A DNA stretch of 64,000 nt from Rhodocollybia butyracea (GCA_015501585.1 JADNRY010000046.1:62001-126000), one strand, 5' to 3'; counted from the stretch's first letter, positions 22,818-34,485 are shown. Notes: a model not told the origin generated them from the letters alone. A program made the numbers and translations.

Positions 22818-24090
22818 TCATGCGCTGGAATTTTGAGCCACAAAGTCTTTCATATATGATACAACCTTGTCGGTGTCTTCCTCTGATATCGCATTGTATA
22901 GCGAGATTCGGATACCACCCACTGACCTTCAGGATAGCGAAATAAGCCTATAGCCTAGGAACCTCGAAGAATGAATAAACGTACCGATGGCCTTTCAGAG
23001 CTACCATCCCCAGTGCTTCTGCCCCGGCCACAAATTTTGCATCCGCGTTATCGCCAAGGACGTCAAAGACAACGTTCATCCAGCTCTGCGATCCTTCTCT
23101 AACCTTGCCGCAGTAAACTCCCTTCTCCTCACCCTCCTTGAGTGCGGCGTAGACCTTTTGAGCCTTGCGCCTATTGACAGGCTCATAGTACTCGATTCCG
23201 CCCAGCTTCTTCGACCTCTCTAGAACGAGACTAGCAATATATATTGCCAAGGTCGAAGGCGTATTGTACAAACTTCCGGCGTCTGCGATCGGTTTGTAGG
23301 CCATCGAGATGGGTACGGAAGCAGCACCCAACTTTGCAGCAGCGTCTACATCCACAATACAATCTTGACGAACGATAAGAATCGTTAGACCCGAAGGTCC
23401 GATGTTCTTCTGAGCACCGGCAAAGATCACTGCATGATCGGCCAAGCGAGGAATCTTCCTAGACATGAACGAGGAAGAGTAATCTGCGACCAGAGGCCAC
23501 AAGCCTCCTGCAGGCAGCAGATGGAAGGGAAACGATGTCGGAGACTGCTCATCGTTAGAAAATTGTACTCCATCCACCGTTTCGTTTTCGCAATAGTGGA
23601 TGAGCACCGGATCGGCAGAAAAGTCGAAATCTTCGTGAGCCGGGATACCATCAGTGGATTTAGAGTCTTTAGACTTTGTGCGGGCATCAGCTGCGATGTG
23701 GACAGATGCGCCCCCGAGTCTATTGGCTTCATCCATAGCCTTTTTGCTCCAGGAGCCTGTTATCACGTAGTCCATCACCCGCTGTTCATCGGGAAGCGTT
23801 GGATGGAGTAAACGGTGACGGGCGAGCATGTTTAATACTACAGCGGAAAACTGGCCTGTGCCACCGCCTTGGGTGAACAATATTTTGTGCGTGGGAGGTA
23901 CATCCAGCTGCGTTCGGATGTTGTTTTCGAGATCAGCAAGAAGAGACACGAACTCTTTCGAGCGATGAGAAACCTCTGCTACACCAATCCCGGTTCCTTT
24001 AAAGTCGAGGATCCCTCCGAGAGCTTCATTGAGGACAGATTCGGGCAACGCAGAGGGCCCAGCCCCAAAGTTAATAGGGCGTTTAGACAT
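22818..24090 (-). CDS. SER1: Phosphoserine aminotransferase
   Basis: PLP enzyme converting 3-phosphohydroxypyruvate and glutamate to phosphoserine in serine synthesis. Exons 24090-22985 and 22926-22818 give 404 residues, normal for the family. Start MSKRPINFGAGPSALPESVL is the class signature. Other blocks: GVAEVSHRSKEF, LFTQGGGTGQFSAVVLNMLA, YVITGSWSKKAMDEA, VADYSSSFMSRKI, FAGAQKNIGPSGLTILIVR with the PLP Lys in AGAQKNIGPSG, SLYNTPSTLAIYIASLVLE, and HRSVGGIRISLYNAISEEDT across the intron. A longer in-frame start at 24162 is not supported by conservation. Confidence 0.96.
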
Positions 24091-24681
24091 GACGAGTTGA
24101 TAGTAAGCTTGGAACAGATGACTTTTGTATATTGATTCAGTGATCCGAGTCACACAATCCAAATCGAGTCAGAAAATATCTATTGCATGGTCGTAGCTCG
24201 AGTATTGCATATGTAGGGAAAACTAGAACAGGTACATACATTTATTCGCGGTCTATGTGATATGGTCGTAAATATTGGACAGAGAGATGCATACTCAGAG
24301 CACTAATTATGAGCGAGTAATAAGAAAAGCAGCAGAAGCACAGGTAACAAAGTAAACTATTAGTATAACTGCCAGAATTCGAGTAAAGGGCAGTACAAAA
24401 GGTTATTCATAGCATCGAAAGAATTCCAGATGGGTGCAATGTTGATGCAGAGGATATCAGCAGGATGCAAATATTATGCAGTCGAATAAATCATCGAATA
24501 AATCATGGCGAGAAATGAGGACCGCAAGCTAGAGGCGGTAATACAGATATCGAGTGGGGGAGCTGTAAGCGCTGAGATTGGTTGTATATATATTATGCTG
24601 AGGAAAACGGGAACTTGAGTCGTGATTTGGAGATTCGTGATATGAAACCGAAACAAAGCGATACGAAGTGATGCAAAGCAG
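24091..24681. other. Intergenic stretch, nothing recognised
   Basis: AT-rich interval between the aminotransferase start and the orphan gene stop. It should contain the SER1 promoter. No repeat or coding signal was found. Confidence 0.4.
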
Positions 24682-25439
24682 TCAATGAGCTGGCGAAGAT
24701 GGATTAGAAGTGCGGTACTTGTGGATGTCGCAGGTAAACAAAGGCATCAGATCGTGGAAAGCAACGCGAGAACGAGATGGTCGAGGTCGCGGAGAAGATG
24801 GAACGGGTATTGGCCGATGTCTGAGGACAGATGCATAATATGTAGGCTGTATGGACGAGCCAGAAGCAGCCCTGACAGGACTAGTGCGATGTGAAGACGT
24901 TTTTCGCCGCCTGACAGGCCCGGCTCTGGATTTCGCGTCGTCCACAGGCAGCTGTGAGAGATCGGCAATATCAGAAAGACCGTGGTCCTCTGAGGTCGTG
25001 TCCATTGCAGATATCCATGACAGCTTGTCAAAGGTATGAGCGGACGACGATGAAGATTGCATTGGGCATTCTTCGCGGGCGCAGTGGCGCCGGCGTTGAG
25101 CCCGACTAGAGGAGCTTTGGCCTGGCTTTTCTAGAGTTTGCTGCCGAGCGTGGTACATATTAGTCGTCGTGTAGCTAGAGGGAGAAAATTTGCAACTCAC
25201 AAAGCCTGATGCGAGTTCGAATGGAGAAAGTAGCCTAGGTGGCGCATCAATAAGAGACTGGAGAAAAACGCGTAAGATGATGAGCAGATGATAAGAGAGA
25301 ATGGTGGACGAACATTAGAGTCTTGTGGTTGATACATTGGGGATTCAGAGCTTTGGCTGGAGGGGAAAACAATGGGGTGCATTTCTCGTTGTTTGGCAAG
25401 GATGAAAGCCAAAGCGCAGGTGGGCAGATAATTATACAA
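24682..25439 (-). CDS. Orphan low-complexity protein
   Basis: Three exons (25439-25314, 25257-25201, 25140-24682) join in phase to 213 residues. N-terminus MYNYLPTCALAFILAKQREM has a short hydrophobic stretch, followed by PSSQSSESPMYQP and SLIDAPPRLLSPFELASGF. The C-terminal part is Ser/Arg/Pro-rich (SSSSRAQRRRHCAREECPMQ, GPVRRRKTSSHRTSPVRA, PIPVPSSPRPRPSRSR). No domain is recognisable. The exon model rests on phase and splice signals only, so the gene could be different or absent. A regulatory or disordered nuclear protein would fit the composition, but that is speculation. Confidence 0.5.
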
Positions 25440-27393
25440 TGAGGGCGTGAGTTTGTCTGTTAATAAATGGCAGAACGTTCATGAGGACAAAAGGGAAAAA
25501 GCACAATGAGGAACGAGTGAGAAAATGAGAAGAGGCTGAATTTGGAACATGCTTACAAATGCAGCGCGGTTACCACGATACTATTACGCAAGTTTCCCCA
25601 GCTTTGTCCTCCTTCACACGAGGCTCTCGAGCTCAATTCAGTCGCTCGGTATAGTAACTGACGCTTAGGCCGAGTTTCAAGCCGAGTTTCAGGTAAAGCA
25701 CAAGTGGACGCAAGCAGAGACGCTTTCTCTCTCCAAGTTTGCTTCAACACTAAACGCTCTAATTTTCCTGTCGTATAGCAACATTCATTTAGTACAGCAC
25801 AAAGCACAATTGTATCTTGAAAGGACAAAAGGACCATTGTCTGCTGTTCATCAACATGCATCAGCAGCACACACATCAGCCCACGCCCACTAGTCAACAG
25901 TAGTCAAATCGACTCGTTGTTGACTCGTGGAGATCCCGGGTCAAGGAGTCATCTTTCCCGCATCTCTGTAGGCGCAAACACCGAGCGCCCAAGATTGTTT
26001 AAAAAGATTGAAATAAAGCGATACAGCCATCCATGCGTGGCATGCGAGGTGAGTATTATATATCTCACACAAAAGGAAACATCGCAGGTCGTCGCCTCCT
26101 GTGGCGGCACTTGGGAGCATCCTCGATGGAAGCCTCATCGGCTCCCTCTGCGTCAACATCAAGACCGACATTCAAGGTTTACATGGCTGGGGATCATACT
26201 TGGTATAGCCTCTGATGTTTCCTATATCCGCAACCCCTGTGTCTACGGCCTTTAAATCTGCTCTGAGACCAATCTTGAAGTCAATTCTTATGCCGAACAA
26301 ATTCGTTCTCTCCCCATCTAGTAATCCGACGGGACCTGCATACAAATCGAAAAGATCTCTGATAATCTTACCGTCAAATTTACATGTTCACCTCCCGTGT
26401 CAAGAGTCATAAAAGGCACCTATCTGACATCACGATTTCCTTTTTGGCCCAAGCATCCAGCGCCCATGGTAACTTTCGAATAAAAACACAAGAGCTCAGG
26501 TAAAATGCTGGTATCAAAGTCAAGGATACAGCTAGTGGTTGACGTAACTTGGAGTAAGTACCAAGACTTCATAACGACGAATGAATGTAACAAGCGGTGG
26601 GTTTTCCTGAAACTGGCAGAAGGGATCAACTCGCTTGATCCTCCAGGCGTAGCGTTGACGTCGCGACATCAGTATCTCACTATAATTGACAGCTCACACT
26701 GGAACAGGAGGCAACCTGAGGCAACTCGCTTGGTCCCCTCAGTCGTGAACAATAATACTACAACCTGGAGCGAAGAAGAAATCAACTCGGTTAGCTCGTC
26801 GTGTTCAGTATCTTGGTTGGGAACTTTCTAGGTGGGGAAGACTTATCAACAGCCCAGAGTAGAGAATCGCTCGCTCATCCCGGACCTGGTCAAGTGCAGA
26901 GCTCACTATGGACATATGCTAACAGTTAACAGCAGGATTACACTGGAAATTGCTAGATTGCATCAGACCCTCGAATGCCTTGGTGGAGCGTGGCTAAAAA
27001 TACCGACTCTAGGCCTTGCTGTGGTGGGATACTATGTAAAACACTTGGTTTGACTCAGTCATTTATCGTGTACAAAGGAGTCTTGCTGTTGAGCCGAAGC
27101 CGCTCGCTGTAACAAACAGCTTCTTCCCTGTGATTCCACGGAGATGAGGGTGAAAAAGGGCGATCCCCGTAAACTGTTCGACAACCTAAATGATTGTGCA
27201 AATCGTGAATAACACTTGGCAACCACACCACGAAGCGACAAAGAAACGCTCAAATTGTATTCTATAGACATAAGAACGTTAAAAAGAACGTAGACTAAAA
27301 AATACAGATGCGATTTAATTTTGGATGCGGGAGGGTATTATATATCATGCAAGAAAAACATTACAACTAAGCAAGCAACCGAAAACCCAAGGT
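25440..27393. other. Intergenic region downstream of HSP90
   Basis: About 1.95 kb without an intact gene. It contains a decayed HSP90 3' fragment near 26.1 kb in the same orientation as HSP90. Small open frames elsewhere have no support. Confidence 0.45.
26075..26175 (-). pseudogene. Decayed fragment of an HSP90 last exon
   Basis: Minus-strand reading gives GLDVDAEGADEASIEDAP, which aligns with the last exon of the neighbouring HSP90 ([18 protein letters not shown]). At DNA level the shared run starts tcggtcttgatgt and continues through gaggcttc..gatgctcc to ctgcgatg, roughly four bases in five identical by eye. The match ends before the terminal MEE codons. Weaker resemblance (RDL, GL.DGE spacing) may extend to about 26,360. 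There is no intact frame, start or stop. Confidence 0.55.
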
Positions 27394-29857
27394 CTAGTCA
27401 ATCTCTTCCATCGCAGAGGTAGCAGCGACGGTTTCCAAAGGTGGAGGAGCATCGTCGGTCGAAGCCTCTTCTTCCTCCTCTTCGTCGACATCAAGACCGA
27501 GTCTAGATTATTCATCAGCCAAAGGTCGAAAAAACGATAGGACAATAACTCACGAGATCATACGGTGGATACGCTTGGCGAACGATGTCGGCTCATCCAG
27601 AGCAAATCCAGAAGTGAGGAGGGCGGTCTCGAAGAGCAGGTAGGTGAGGTCACGAACAGATTTGTCAGCCTTGTCCTCTGCAACCTTGCGCTTGAGCTCC
27701 TTGACGATGGGGTTCGTTGGGTTAAGCTCAAGGGTCTTCTTCGATGCCATGTACGATGACATTGAAGAGTCACGGAGGGCCTGTGCCTTCATGATACGCT
27801 CCTAAAATTGTTCGTTAGCACTAAAAAAAAAAAAAATCATGACAGCAGAAACCACTAACCATGTTTGATGACCAACCGAATTGACCAGTGACGAGAACGC
27901 AAGGAGAGTCGGTGATACGGTTCGACACGACGACCTTCTCAACCTTGTCACCAAGGGCATCCTTGACAACGGTGCAAAGCTCAGTGTACGCCTGGACCTC
28001 GGTTTCACGAGCAGCCTTCTCCTCATCAGACTCTTCCAACTCAAGCCCTTCCTTGGAGACACAGACGAGCTTCTTGCCGTCGAACTCTTTCAGCTGAGTG
28101 ATAGCGTACTCGTCAATGGGGTCAACGAGGAGTAGAACTTCGAAGCCCTTCTTTTTGAGGACTTCGAGGAAGGGAGAATCGCGGACAGCGGCAAGAGACT
28201 CGCCGGTGAGGTAATAGATCGATTTCTGTACTTCGGGCATGCGAGTGATGTAGTCTAAGTAGCGCGGATGTCAGTGATAGAGAATCCGATGATCGTAAGA
28301 AAAGCTTACCCTTTAGCGAGGTCTGCTCATCAGTTGATTTAGTGGAGAAGAAGCGCAGGAACTCGGCGAGTTTGCTACGGTTCTGAGCATCCTCGTGGAT
28401 ACCGAGCTTCAAATTCTTACCAAAGGCTTCGTAGAACTTGCTGAAGTTGTCCTTGTCCTCTGCGATCTCGGAGAACACGTCCATGCACTTCTTGACAATG
28501 TTTTTACGGATGACCTTGAGAATCTTGTTCTGCTGCAGAGTCTCACGGGAGATGTTGAGAGGAAGATCCTCAGAGTCGACGATTCCCTTGACGAAGTTAA
28601 GGTACTCGGGAATAATGTCCTCGCAGTCGTCCATAATGAAGACACGACGGACGTAGAGCTTGATGTTGTTGCGCTTCTTCTTAGACTCGAAGAGATCGAA
28701 GGGAGCACTGTAGAATAAAATTGAGTACGCGACTCGAAAATGTACGTACACGACGTACCGTTTGGGAATGAAGAGAATAGCCTTGAACTCGAGCTGACCC
28801 TCGACAGAGAAGTGTTTCACAGCGAGATGTTCTTCCCAATCGTTGGTTAAGCTCTTGTAGAACGCACCGTACTCATCAGCGGTGATGTCGCTGGGGTTAC
28901 GCGTCCAGATGGGCTTGGTTTTGTTGAGCTCCTCGTTGGTGGTTTCGAGCTCCTTGACCTTCTTGGTCTTCTTGTCCTTGGGCTTGTCCTCCTCATCTTC
29001 GACCTCCTCGATCTTGGGCTTTTCTTCATCGGCGGCTTCCTCCTCCTCATCTTCGACTTCCTACGAGAGAAGATTAAATTCGGCATTGAAATGAGGACAA
29101 AAAACTTACCTTCTCAACCTCCTTGGTGACAGCTAGTTGGATGGGGTACGAGATGAATTCGGAGTGCTTCTTGACAATGTCCTTGATCCTCTTCTCCTCG
29201 AGGTAGTCAAGTTGGTCTTCCTTGAGGTAAAGACGAATCTCGGTACCACGTCCGATGGGAGGGTTGATGGTGTCGAGAGTGATGGTGAAAGTGCCACCAG
29301 CAGCGGATTCCCAAATGTACTGTTCATCATCGTTGTGCTTGGAGATGACTTGGACACGCTCGGCAACGAGGTAAGCAGAGTAGAAACCGACACCGAATTG
29401 ACCAATCATGGAGATATCGGCACCAGAGCTCAAAGCCTCCATGAAGCCCTACGAACAAAGTCAGTGAAGGAATTAAAAGAAGAAAAAGAGAAAGCGAACT
29501 TTTGTTCCAGATTTTGCGATAGTACCAAGGTTGTTGACCATGTCAGCCTTAGTCATACCGATACCAGTATCAATGATGGAAAGAGTTTTTGCCTCTTTGT
29601 TGGGGATGAGACGGATAACAAGGTCCTTTCCGGTATCGAGGACCGACGGGTCAGTCAAAGACGCGTATCGGATTTTATCGAGAGCATCGGAGGCGTTGGA
29701 GATGATTTCACGAAGGAAGATCTCCTTGTTCGAGTAGAAGGTGTCTAAAGAAAATTAGATTTTTTCAAACTCGAAAGAAAAAAAATTGCCACTCACTGAT
29801 GATCAAGTCCAAGAGCTGAGAGATCTCAGCCTGGAATCCAAAGCTTTCAGTTGCCAT
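27394..29857 (-). CDS. HSP90: Cytosolic molecular chaperone HSP90
   Basis: ATP-dependent chaperone that matures kinases, receptors and other clients. About eight exons assemble to roughly 700 residues. N domain: [79 protein letters not shown]. Charged linker: [20 protein letters not shown]. Middle domain: [61 protein letters not shown] domain: [56 protein letters not shown]. The protein ends MEEID, not the usual MEEVD, followed by TAG. Heat-shock elements and a TATA box lie upstream. Confidence 0.97.
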
Positions 29858-29991
29858 TGATCCTAGAAATAGAGAAGTATAAGAATATGAAAGAAGACCA
29901 CGTAGAAAACTCCGTACTTTTGAGTAAAAGTAGGGGATGAGGAGAGGAGGATAAGAACAAGTTGAAAGAAAAGTTGAATAGGCGCCGCAGA

Positions 29992-29998
29992 TTTTATA
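29992..29998 (-). promoter_or_regulatory. HSP90 TATA box
   Basis: TATAAAA on the minus strand, 135 bp upstream of the HSP90 ATG and immediately downstream (in gene sense) of a heat-shock element. Confidence 0.65.
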
Positions 29999-30005
29999 AC
30001 CCCAG

Positions 30006-30018
30006 GAACTTTCGAGAA
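30006..30018. promoter_or_regulatory. Heat-shock element, proximal
   Basis: Perfect three-unit HSE: GAA-ct-TTC-ga-GAA. It lies 8 bp upstream of the HSP90 TATA box, the expected position for an HSF1-driven promoter. Confidence 0.8.
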
Positions 30019-30071
30019 GGCGCTAACCCTAGGGCCGCGTTTCTTCGAATTACTATATATGGAAATATAGA

Positions 30072-30084
30072 GAACATTCGCGAA
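30072..30084. promoter_or_regulatory. Heat-shock element, distal
   Basis: Second perfect three-unit HSE: GAA-ca-TTC-gc-GAA, 66 bp (about six helical turns) from the proximal element. Confidence 0.78.
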
Positions 30085-30460
30085 GTCACTGTATATTTCC
30101 GTATTCAATCATAATACTACAGCATTCTCTGGAGGCCGAGTGGCTTTCAAAGAGGTGTCGGGATTGCAATGCACATCGAAACACAGCACATTTTCCTGTT
30201 GTAACACTGCAGCGCGCAATAGCTTTCTTGTTATTATCGGTGGCTGGGTCCTAATAGCCTGTCAATATGTCAATAACGACTCTACGGCATTGTATTATCT
30301 TTGGAAGTTTATCTTCCACAGGGATCATGTTATTTCCCCAACTACATAAGTTTATCCATGAGGATTTGTCATTGGAGAGGCTTCATTTCCGGGGGTTTGC
30401 ACAACTTAGACTCGGATTACCAGAGGATGAAGAGAATCCTTAATCATTTATTCCGTAGCT

Positions 30461-30640
30461 AATGTGTTAGCTACAAACTACCCTTCGGGAGTGTTTGCAG
30501 TCTATCTTACCTGTGTGGGTTGAGATCGCTGCTTAGCTATCGTTGGGGACCGGCTGTTCCCTCGTGGGACCCCACTGGATGGTCGCGGAGCTGTGTAATT
30601 TACTCCTACTACTACAGAACCGGGCTACTGATTGGACTCT
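30461..30640 (+). repeat. Dispersed SINE-like repeat, copy B
   Basis: Longest copy of the family. It matches copy C (11 kb, inverted) over its 5' part and copy A (15 kb) over its 3' part, and ends in an interrupted trinucleotide tail (ctcctactactac). The 3' end of the TSC1 coding frame runs into it; the TSC1 stop codon (complement 30612-30614) lies in the tail. Confidence 0.65.
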
Positions 30641-33508
30641 GCGAAATTAACCCTCGTTGTCCCCCAACTTGGGCTCTCAGTTCTTCTATCATAATCTCCA
30701 GCTCCTCTATCTCCTCACGCAAATCCGTATTTTTCTCCTCAAGTCGCTTGTACGATTTTGACAACTCTGCTTTTTCAGCGGTAACAGCAGCTAAAGCCGC
30801 AGGATATCGACGTGATGCCTGTGCTTCTTGGTGATCTTGGGCCCTCTGAGATTCCAATCTTTTTATTTGACGTCGGTATTGCCTGATCTCCCGTTAGTAA
30901 ATTCAGACTACATAGACTATTATGCGAAACAGACCTCGCTTGGTCTTCCATCTCCAGCTGAGTTTTTTCCAGACTTTCAAGTCGCATCTGCATTTGCTTC
31001 CACCGACTTTGCATGATATCGATATCCTCGCCCCGACGTTTGAACTTGTCAAAATCAGCGTCCCTGGTTCACCGTTTGTCAACAGCTGGGCTATTAAATA
31101 AGTTTCATCAAACTCACCATAGACGCTGCATCTTGCGGGACTGCTCAATCTGAGCCTCATAATCATATAGTCGGTTGATCTTGTGCTGATGCTCTTTAAT
31201 GAACGTTTGAAGTCTGAACACTTCTGCATTGGCCTCAGCTAACAGTTTGCCTTGTGCAACGAATTGAGTCTGGATTCCACTTCCACATAAGGACTAGTCA
31301 ATGAAGCAAATCAACGTCCCCACCTGAATCTCTTTATGCTTCGTCCGAAGGCTAGCAGCCTCCGAAATCCAAGATTTCTTTTCCTCTCTAAATTCTCGCA
31401 GTTTAGTTTGTAATTCCGAGCTCCAATCTGTGTGTTTTTGTCTAGCAGAAGAAGCCATCTCCTTGTGTTCTCGAAGCTCATTCTCTAAACGAACCACCTG
31501 GGTTCGATAATTCCGTAGTTTGTTGTACTAACGACGAATATCAAGCCCACGAACGAAAAAGTAAAAACGGAAACTCACTAGTCCCTGTCGCTCCACCTCT
31601 GCGTTTTTCGATAGAATTCGATCCTGGAATAGTCTCCCAATATGCTTGACATTCTCCCTTGATAACCAAAGCTCAAAATTGAGCTCGTTCCGGAGAAGGA
31701 GAACATCCCTCTGAAGACTGGATATAGCTTGTGTGGCATGTGAAGGCGATTGTGGGCTATCCGGTAGAAACACAGACTCCTCCATAGTCTCTGATGGGGG
31801 CCTGGAAGTAATCCTTTTGTTAGATGAAGGCAAGGTAGCCAAGGGCCATGGTTGCGTAACATGTTCTGTTTTAATGTCTCTAGTAGATTTTAGGAGCACG
31901 GAGGTGGCAACCATGCTTTGAAGCGATAAACGTGCCGGGGTAGCCGAACTATGTCCCTTCGGAGGTGTGGTACCCGCCTCGTCACTGGACGAGGCATAGT
32001 CTGAAGAAGGTTTTTTGCCATGACGTTCCCGAAGGGCCAGAGTTGTGTATCGGACATCAAGCGACATGGCCTCACTGGTTATCCTTGCGACATCATAGTC
32101 TTTCCAATAATATGGACTTGAAAATTCGGTTTCAGAATTTTGCCAAATGATAAGAGGGTGGCAAATGTGCCCTCGGATTAGGTGCTAAAAAGCACATCAA
32201 TATCCGGTACTGGAAGAAGATGGAGGATGCGTTACCTCGCTCCTTGTCATAACTTCAATCACATCCAAAGCCTCCGCCCAACCACCTACATACGGGCATT
32301 CAAAGTTATTTTCCGCAAAATACTCTGATGGTCCACGGAGGAATCTGAGTATATTGCAGGGGAATAAGTAATACAGATACGTGAAAAACCTTACAGCGGA
32401 TGGTGGGGAAGATGAATTTCCAAGTTTGAGATCCAGCCGTTGCCATTTAATTCCAGGTGGAGGAGCGGGTACCCGGAGGTTTTTATCATCGTCCACAAAG
32501 TCCGCGTCGCTTTCATTATCGTTCATCGATAGTCTTTCCTTCCAACACAAGACACGCGCAAAAACCGCGAAAAGACGTGGTATCATGTTTTTCAGTTCCG
32601 TGCCTGCATGCACGGCGAGCATAGGCAAGAGTTTGACGAGGATGGTCAGGCCTACTGTGCAAGATATTGAGGAATTGTCGTATAATAGCGATGAGAAGAG
32701 GCTCGATAGGAGTGGGTGAAGTGCCAGGGTGGCTGACAGCCTCTCAAACATCGGTGAAGACGTGTACAGGTTCATAAACATTAAAAGTTGAAGTCGTGAA
32801 GAGGGTACATTAAAATGCTCGTCAAGATCGGTCATGAGGTCCTATAGCGGCATTAGATGTAGGCCCAGCGTTTGAATGGTTGCTCACGTTAGGGTGTATC
32901 TCTCCAAAGCGTAGCAGGATGTCCTCCAGATTAGATTTCCAACAAGCCTTTTTCTCCCGTTGTGGATGATCTAATTCAGCCCATTCGAGTAAGTCTTCTT
33001 CTGAGCCTTCGTTCATAGCATCCAGGAGATAGAAATCAAAAAGCCTAGTCCTAAACTCTCTTATCTTTTCATGATACTGCTCGTCCTCGGAATGCAAAGC
33101 AGAAAGAATCAATTCCTTGGCATGATTCACGGCAGAAGTCGCGAGTTTTGGTTCTCGCAGTGCTGGACGAAGAAGGATATCAAACCAAAAGGTGATTAAT
33201 GTTAGAGGGGTCAAGATGGCTTTTAAATGGTACAGGACGGCGAGAAGGACTTGTGCATGGTATAATACTGAATGATCAACAACATCATCGTGTATAGTCT
33301 GTAATTCCTGCTCGAATTGAGCAGAAAAGACTCGGGGGTCGACAGAGGCAGGATCCGCGGCCAATTTGTCTGCTATGGAAAGCAGCTCCGCGAGAGAAAT
33401 GGCGTCTGGTGCCTCGGTAAATATAAGACGAAGTGATTCATAAAGTGACATGATGACGGAGGAGAGCAAGTTCTCGGCCCGACGAACCGGGCTTGCGTTC
33501 ATCGTCAT
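30612..33508 (-). CDS. TSC1: Hamartin (TSC1)
   Basis: Scaffold of the TSC1-TSC2 RhebGAP complex that restrains TORC1. The N-terminal helical core reads ENLLSSVIMSLYESLRLIFT, LAVLYHLKAILTPLTLITFW, then after an intron DLMTDLDEHFNVPSSRLQLL, SISCTVGLTILVKLLPMLAV, KNMIPRLFAVFARVLCWKER, and AVRFFTYLYYLFPCNILRFL, the family hallmark. A disordered Ser-rich middle (LPDSPQSPSHATQ) follows, then a long C-terminal coiled coil (NKLRNYRTQVVRLENELREH; TFIKEHQHKINRLYDYEAQI; EKNTDLREEIEELEIMIEEL). About eight exons. The last residues (GLISQSPISSPVL) come from the repeat described above. ATG at 33508 is first; 33502 is possible. Divergent from NAC-alpha, 154 bp apart. Confidence 0.85.
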
Positions 33509-33662
33509 TGGCGTTGAGCACAGTACTATAGCGCTAGAACCTCAGAACGTATTGAAAGTGAGTCTAATAGAGCCCAGTTTCCTCAAACAAGTCTTTTTGG
33601 ACTGTTTTTCGGGGCAGAATACGTTGGATTCGACTTTTCCGTACTGATTCCGTTTCCTCAGA

Positions 33663-34460
33663 ATGTCTGCACATATTGAAGAAGTGACTTCAGACCACTC
33701 TGACCACGAAGGCCATGACCATGACCATGACCATGACCACCATGGTCACGACCACGAGGAAGACCCGACCTCCAACGCTGCGCTTGAAAAAATCCAGTCG
33801 CGTTCAGAGCGGAAGGCTCGCAAAGCTCTCATCACCCTTGGCCTCAAAAAAGTCCCCAACATCACCCGTGTTACTCTTCGCAGGCCCAAGAACGTACGAG
33901 AATCAAAAATAGCTGTTTAACCTGCTCATTTGTGACTACACAGGTTCTCTTTGTTATTGCTACACCCGAGGTCTTCAAATCGCCAAACAGCGATTGCTAC
34001 ATCGTGTTCGGTGAAGCCAAGGTCATCTCTTCCTTGATAACGTGTAAAAAAAGCTTATATTGCTTCAGATTGAGGACATGAACTCGCAAAACCAGCTCTC
34101 TGCCGCCCAGCAACTCGCTACAGGCGGTGCAGGAGGTGTCCCCAATCTCGAGACTTCAGGCGTTGGCGGTGAAGATGATGAGGATATCCCCGAGCTGGAA
34201 CCGGCAGAGGAGGAGGGTCCTATTGATGAGACCGGCATTGACCCGAAGGATATCGACTTGGTGATGACCCAGGTATGTTGTTGCGTCTCCCACTGCTTGG
34301 AAACTGATCTGACACCTGTAGGTCAACTGTTCTCGTGCAAAGGCTGTAAGGGTGTTAAAAGAAAGCGGAGGAGATCTTATCAACGCTAGTACGTGGACTT
34401 GTTTCGTATTGCCTGACTTTTCTCTAACGCTTTATTTAAGTCATGGCAGCGAGCGAGTAG
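33663..34460 (+). CDS. EGD2: Nascent polypeptide-associated complex subunit alpha
   Basis: Ribosome-associated chaperone subunit shielding nascent chains. Five exons (33663-33893, 33944-34021, 34069-34272, 34322-34388, 34441-34460) encode 199 residues. The NAC domain is clear: [62 protein letters not shown]-terminal UBA domain follows: [20 protein letters not shown] + [20 protein letters not shown]. The N-terminus carries a His/Asp-rich tract (residues about 15-31). The final exon is 20 nt. Its stop is 25 bp from the convergent TRM9 stop. Confidence 0.95.
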
Positions 34461-34485
34461 TTACGTGTGTATTCTTTAGGACAAT

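Noticed and set aside
25553..25897. Minus-strand frame upstream of the orphan gene at 24.7 kb
   Set aside because: No motif and no splice junction linking it to the orphan gene; possible promoter DNA.
28395..29748. Long antisense frames across HSP90 (up to 203 codons)
   Set aside because: Shadow frames caused by the biased codon use of a highly expressed gene; no independent signal.
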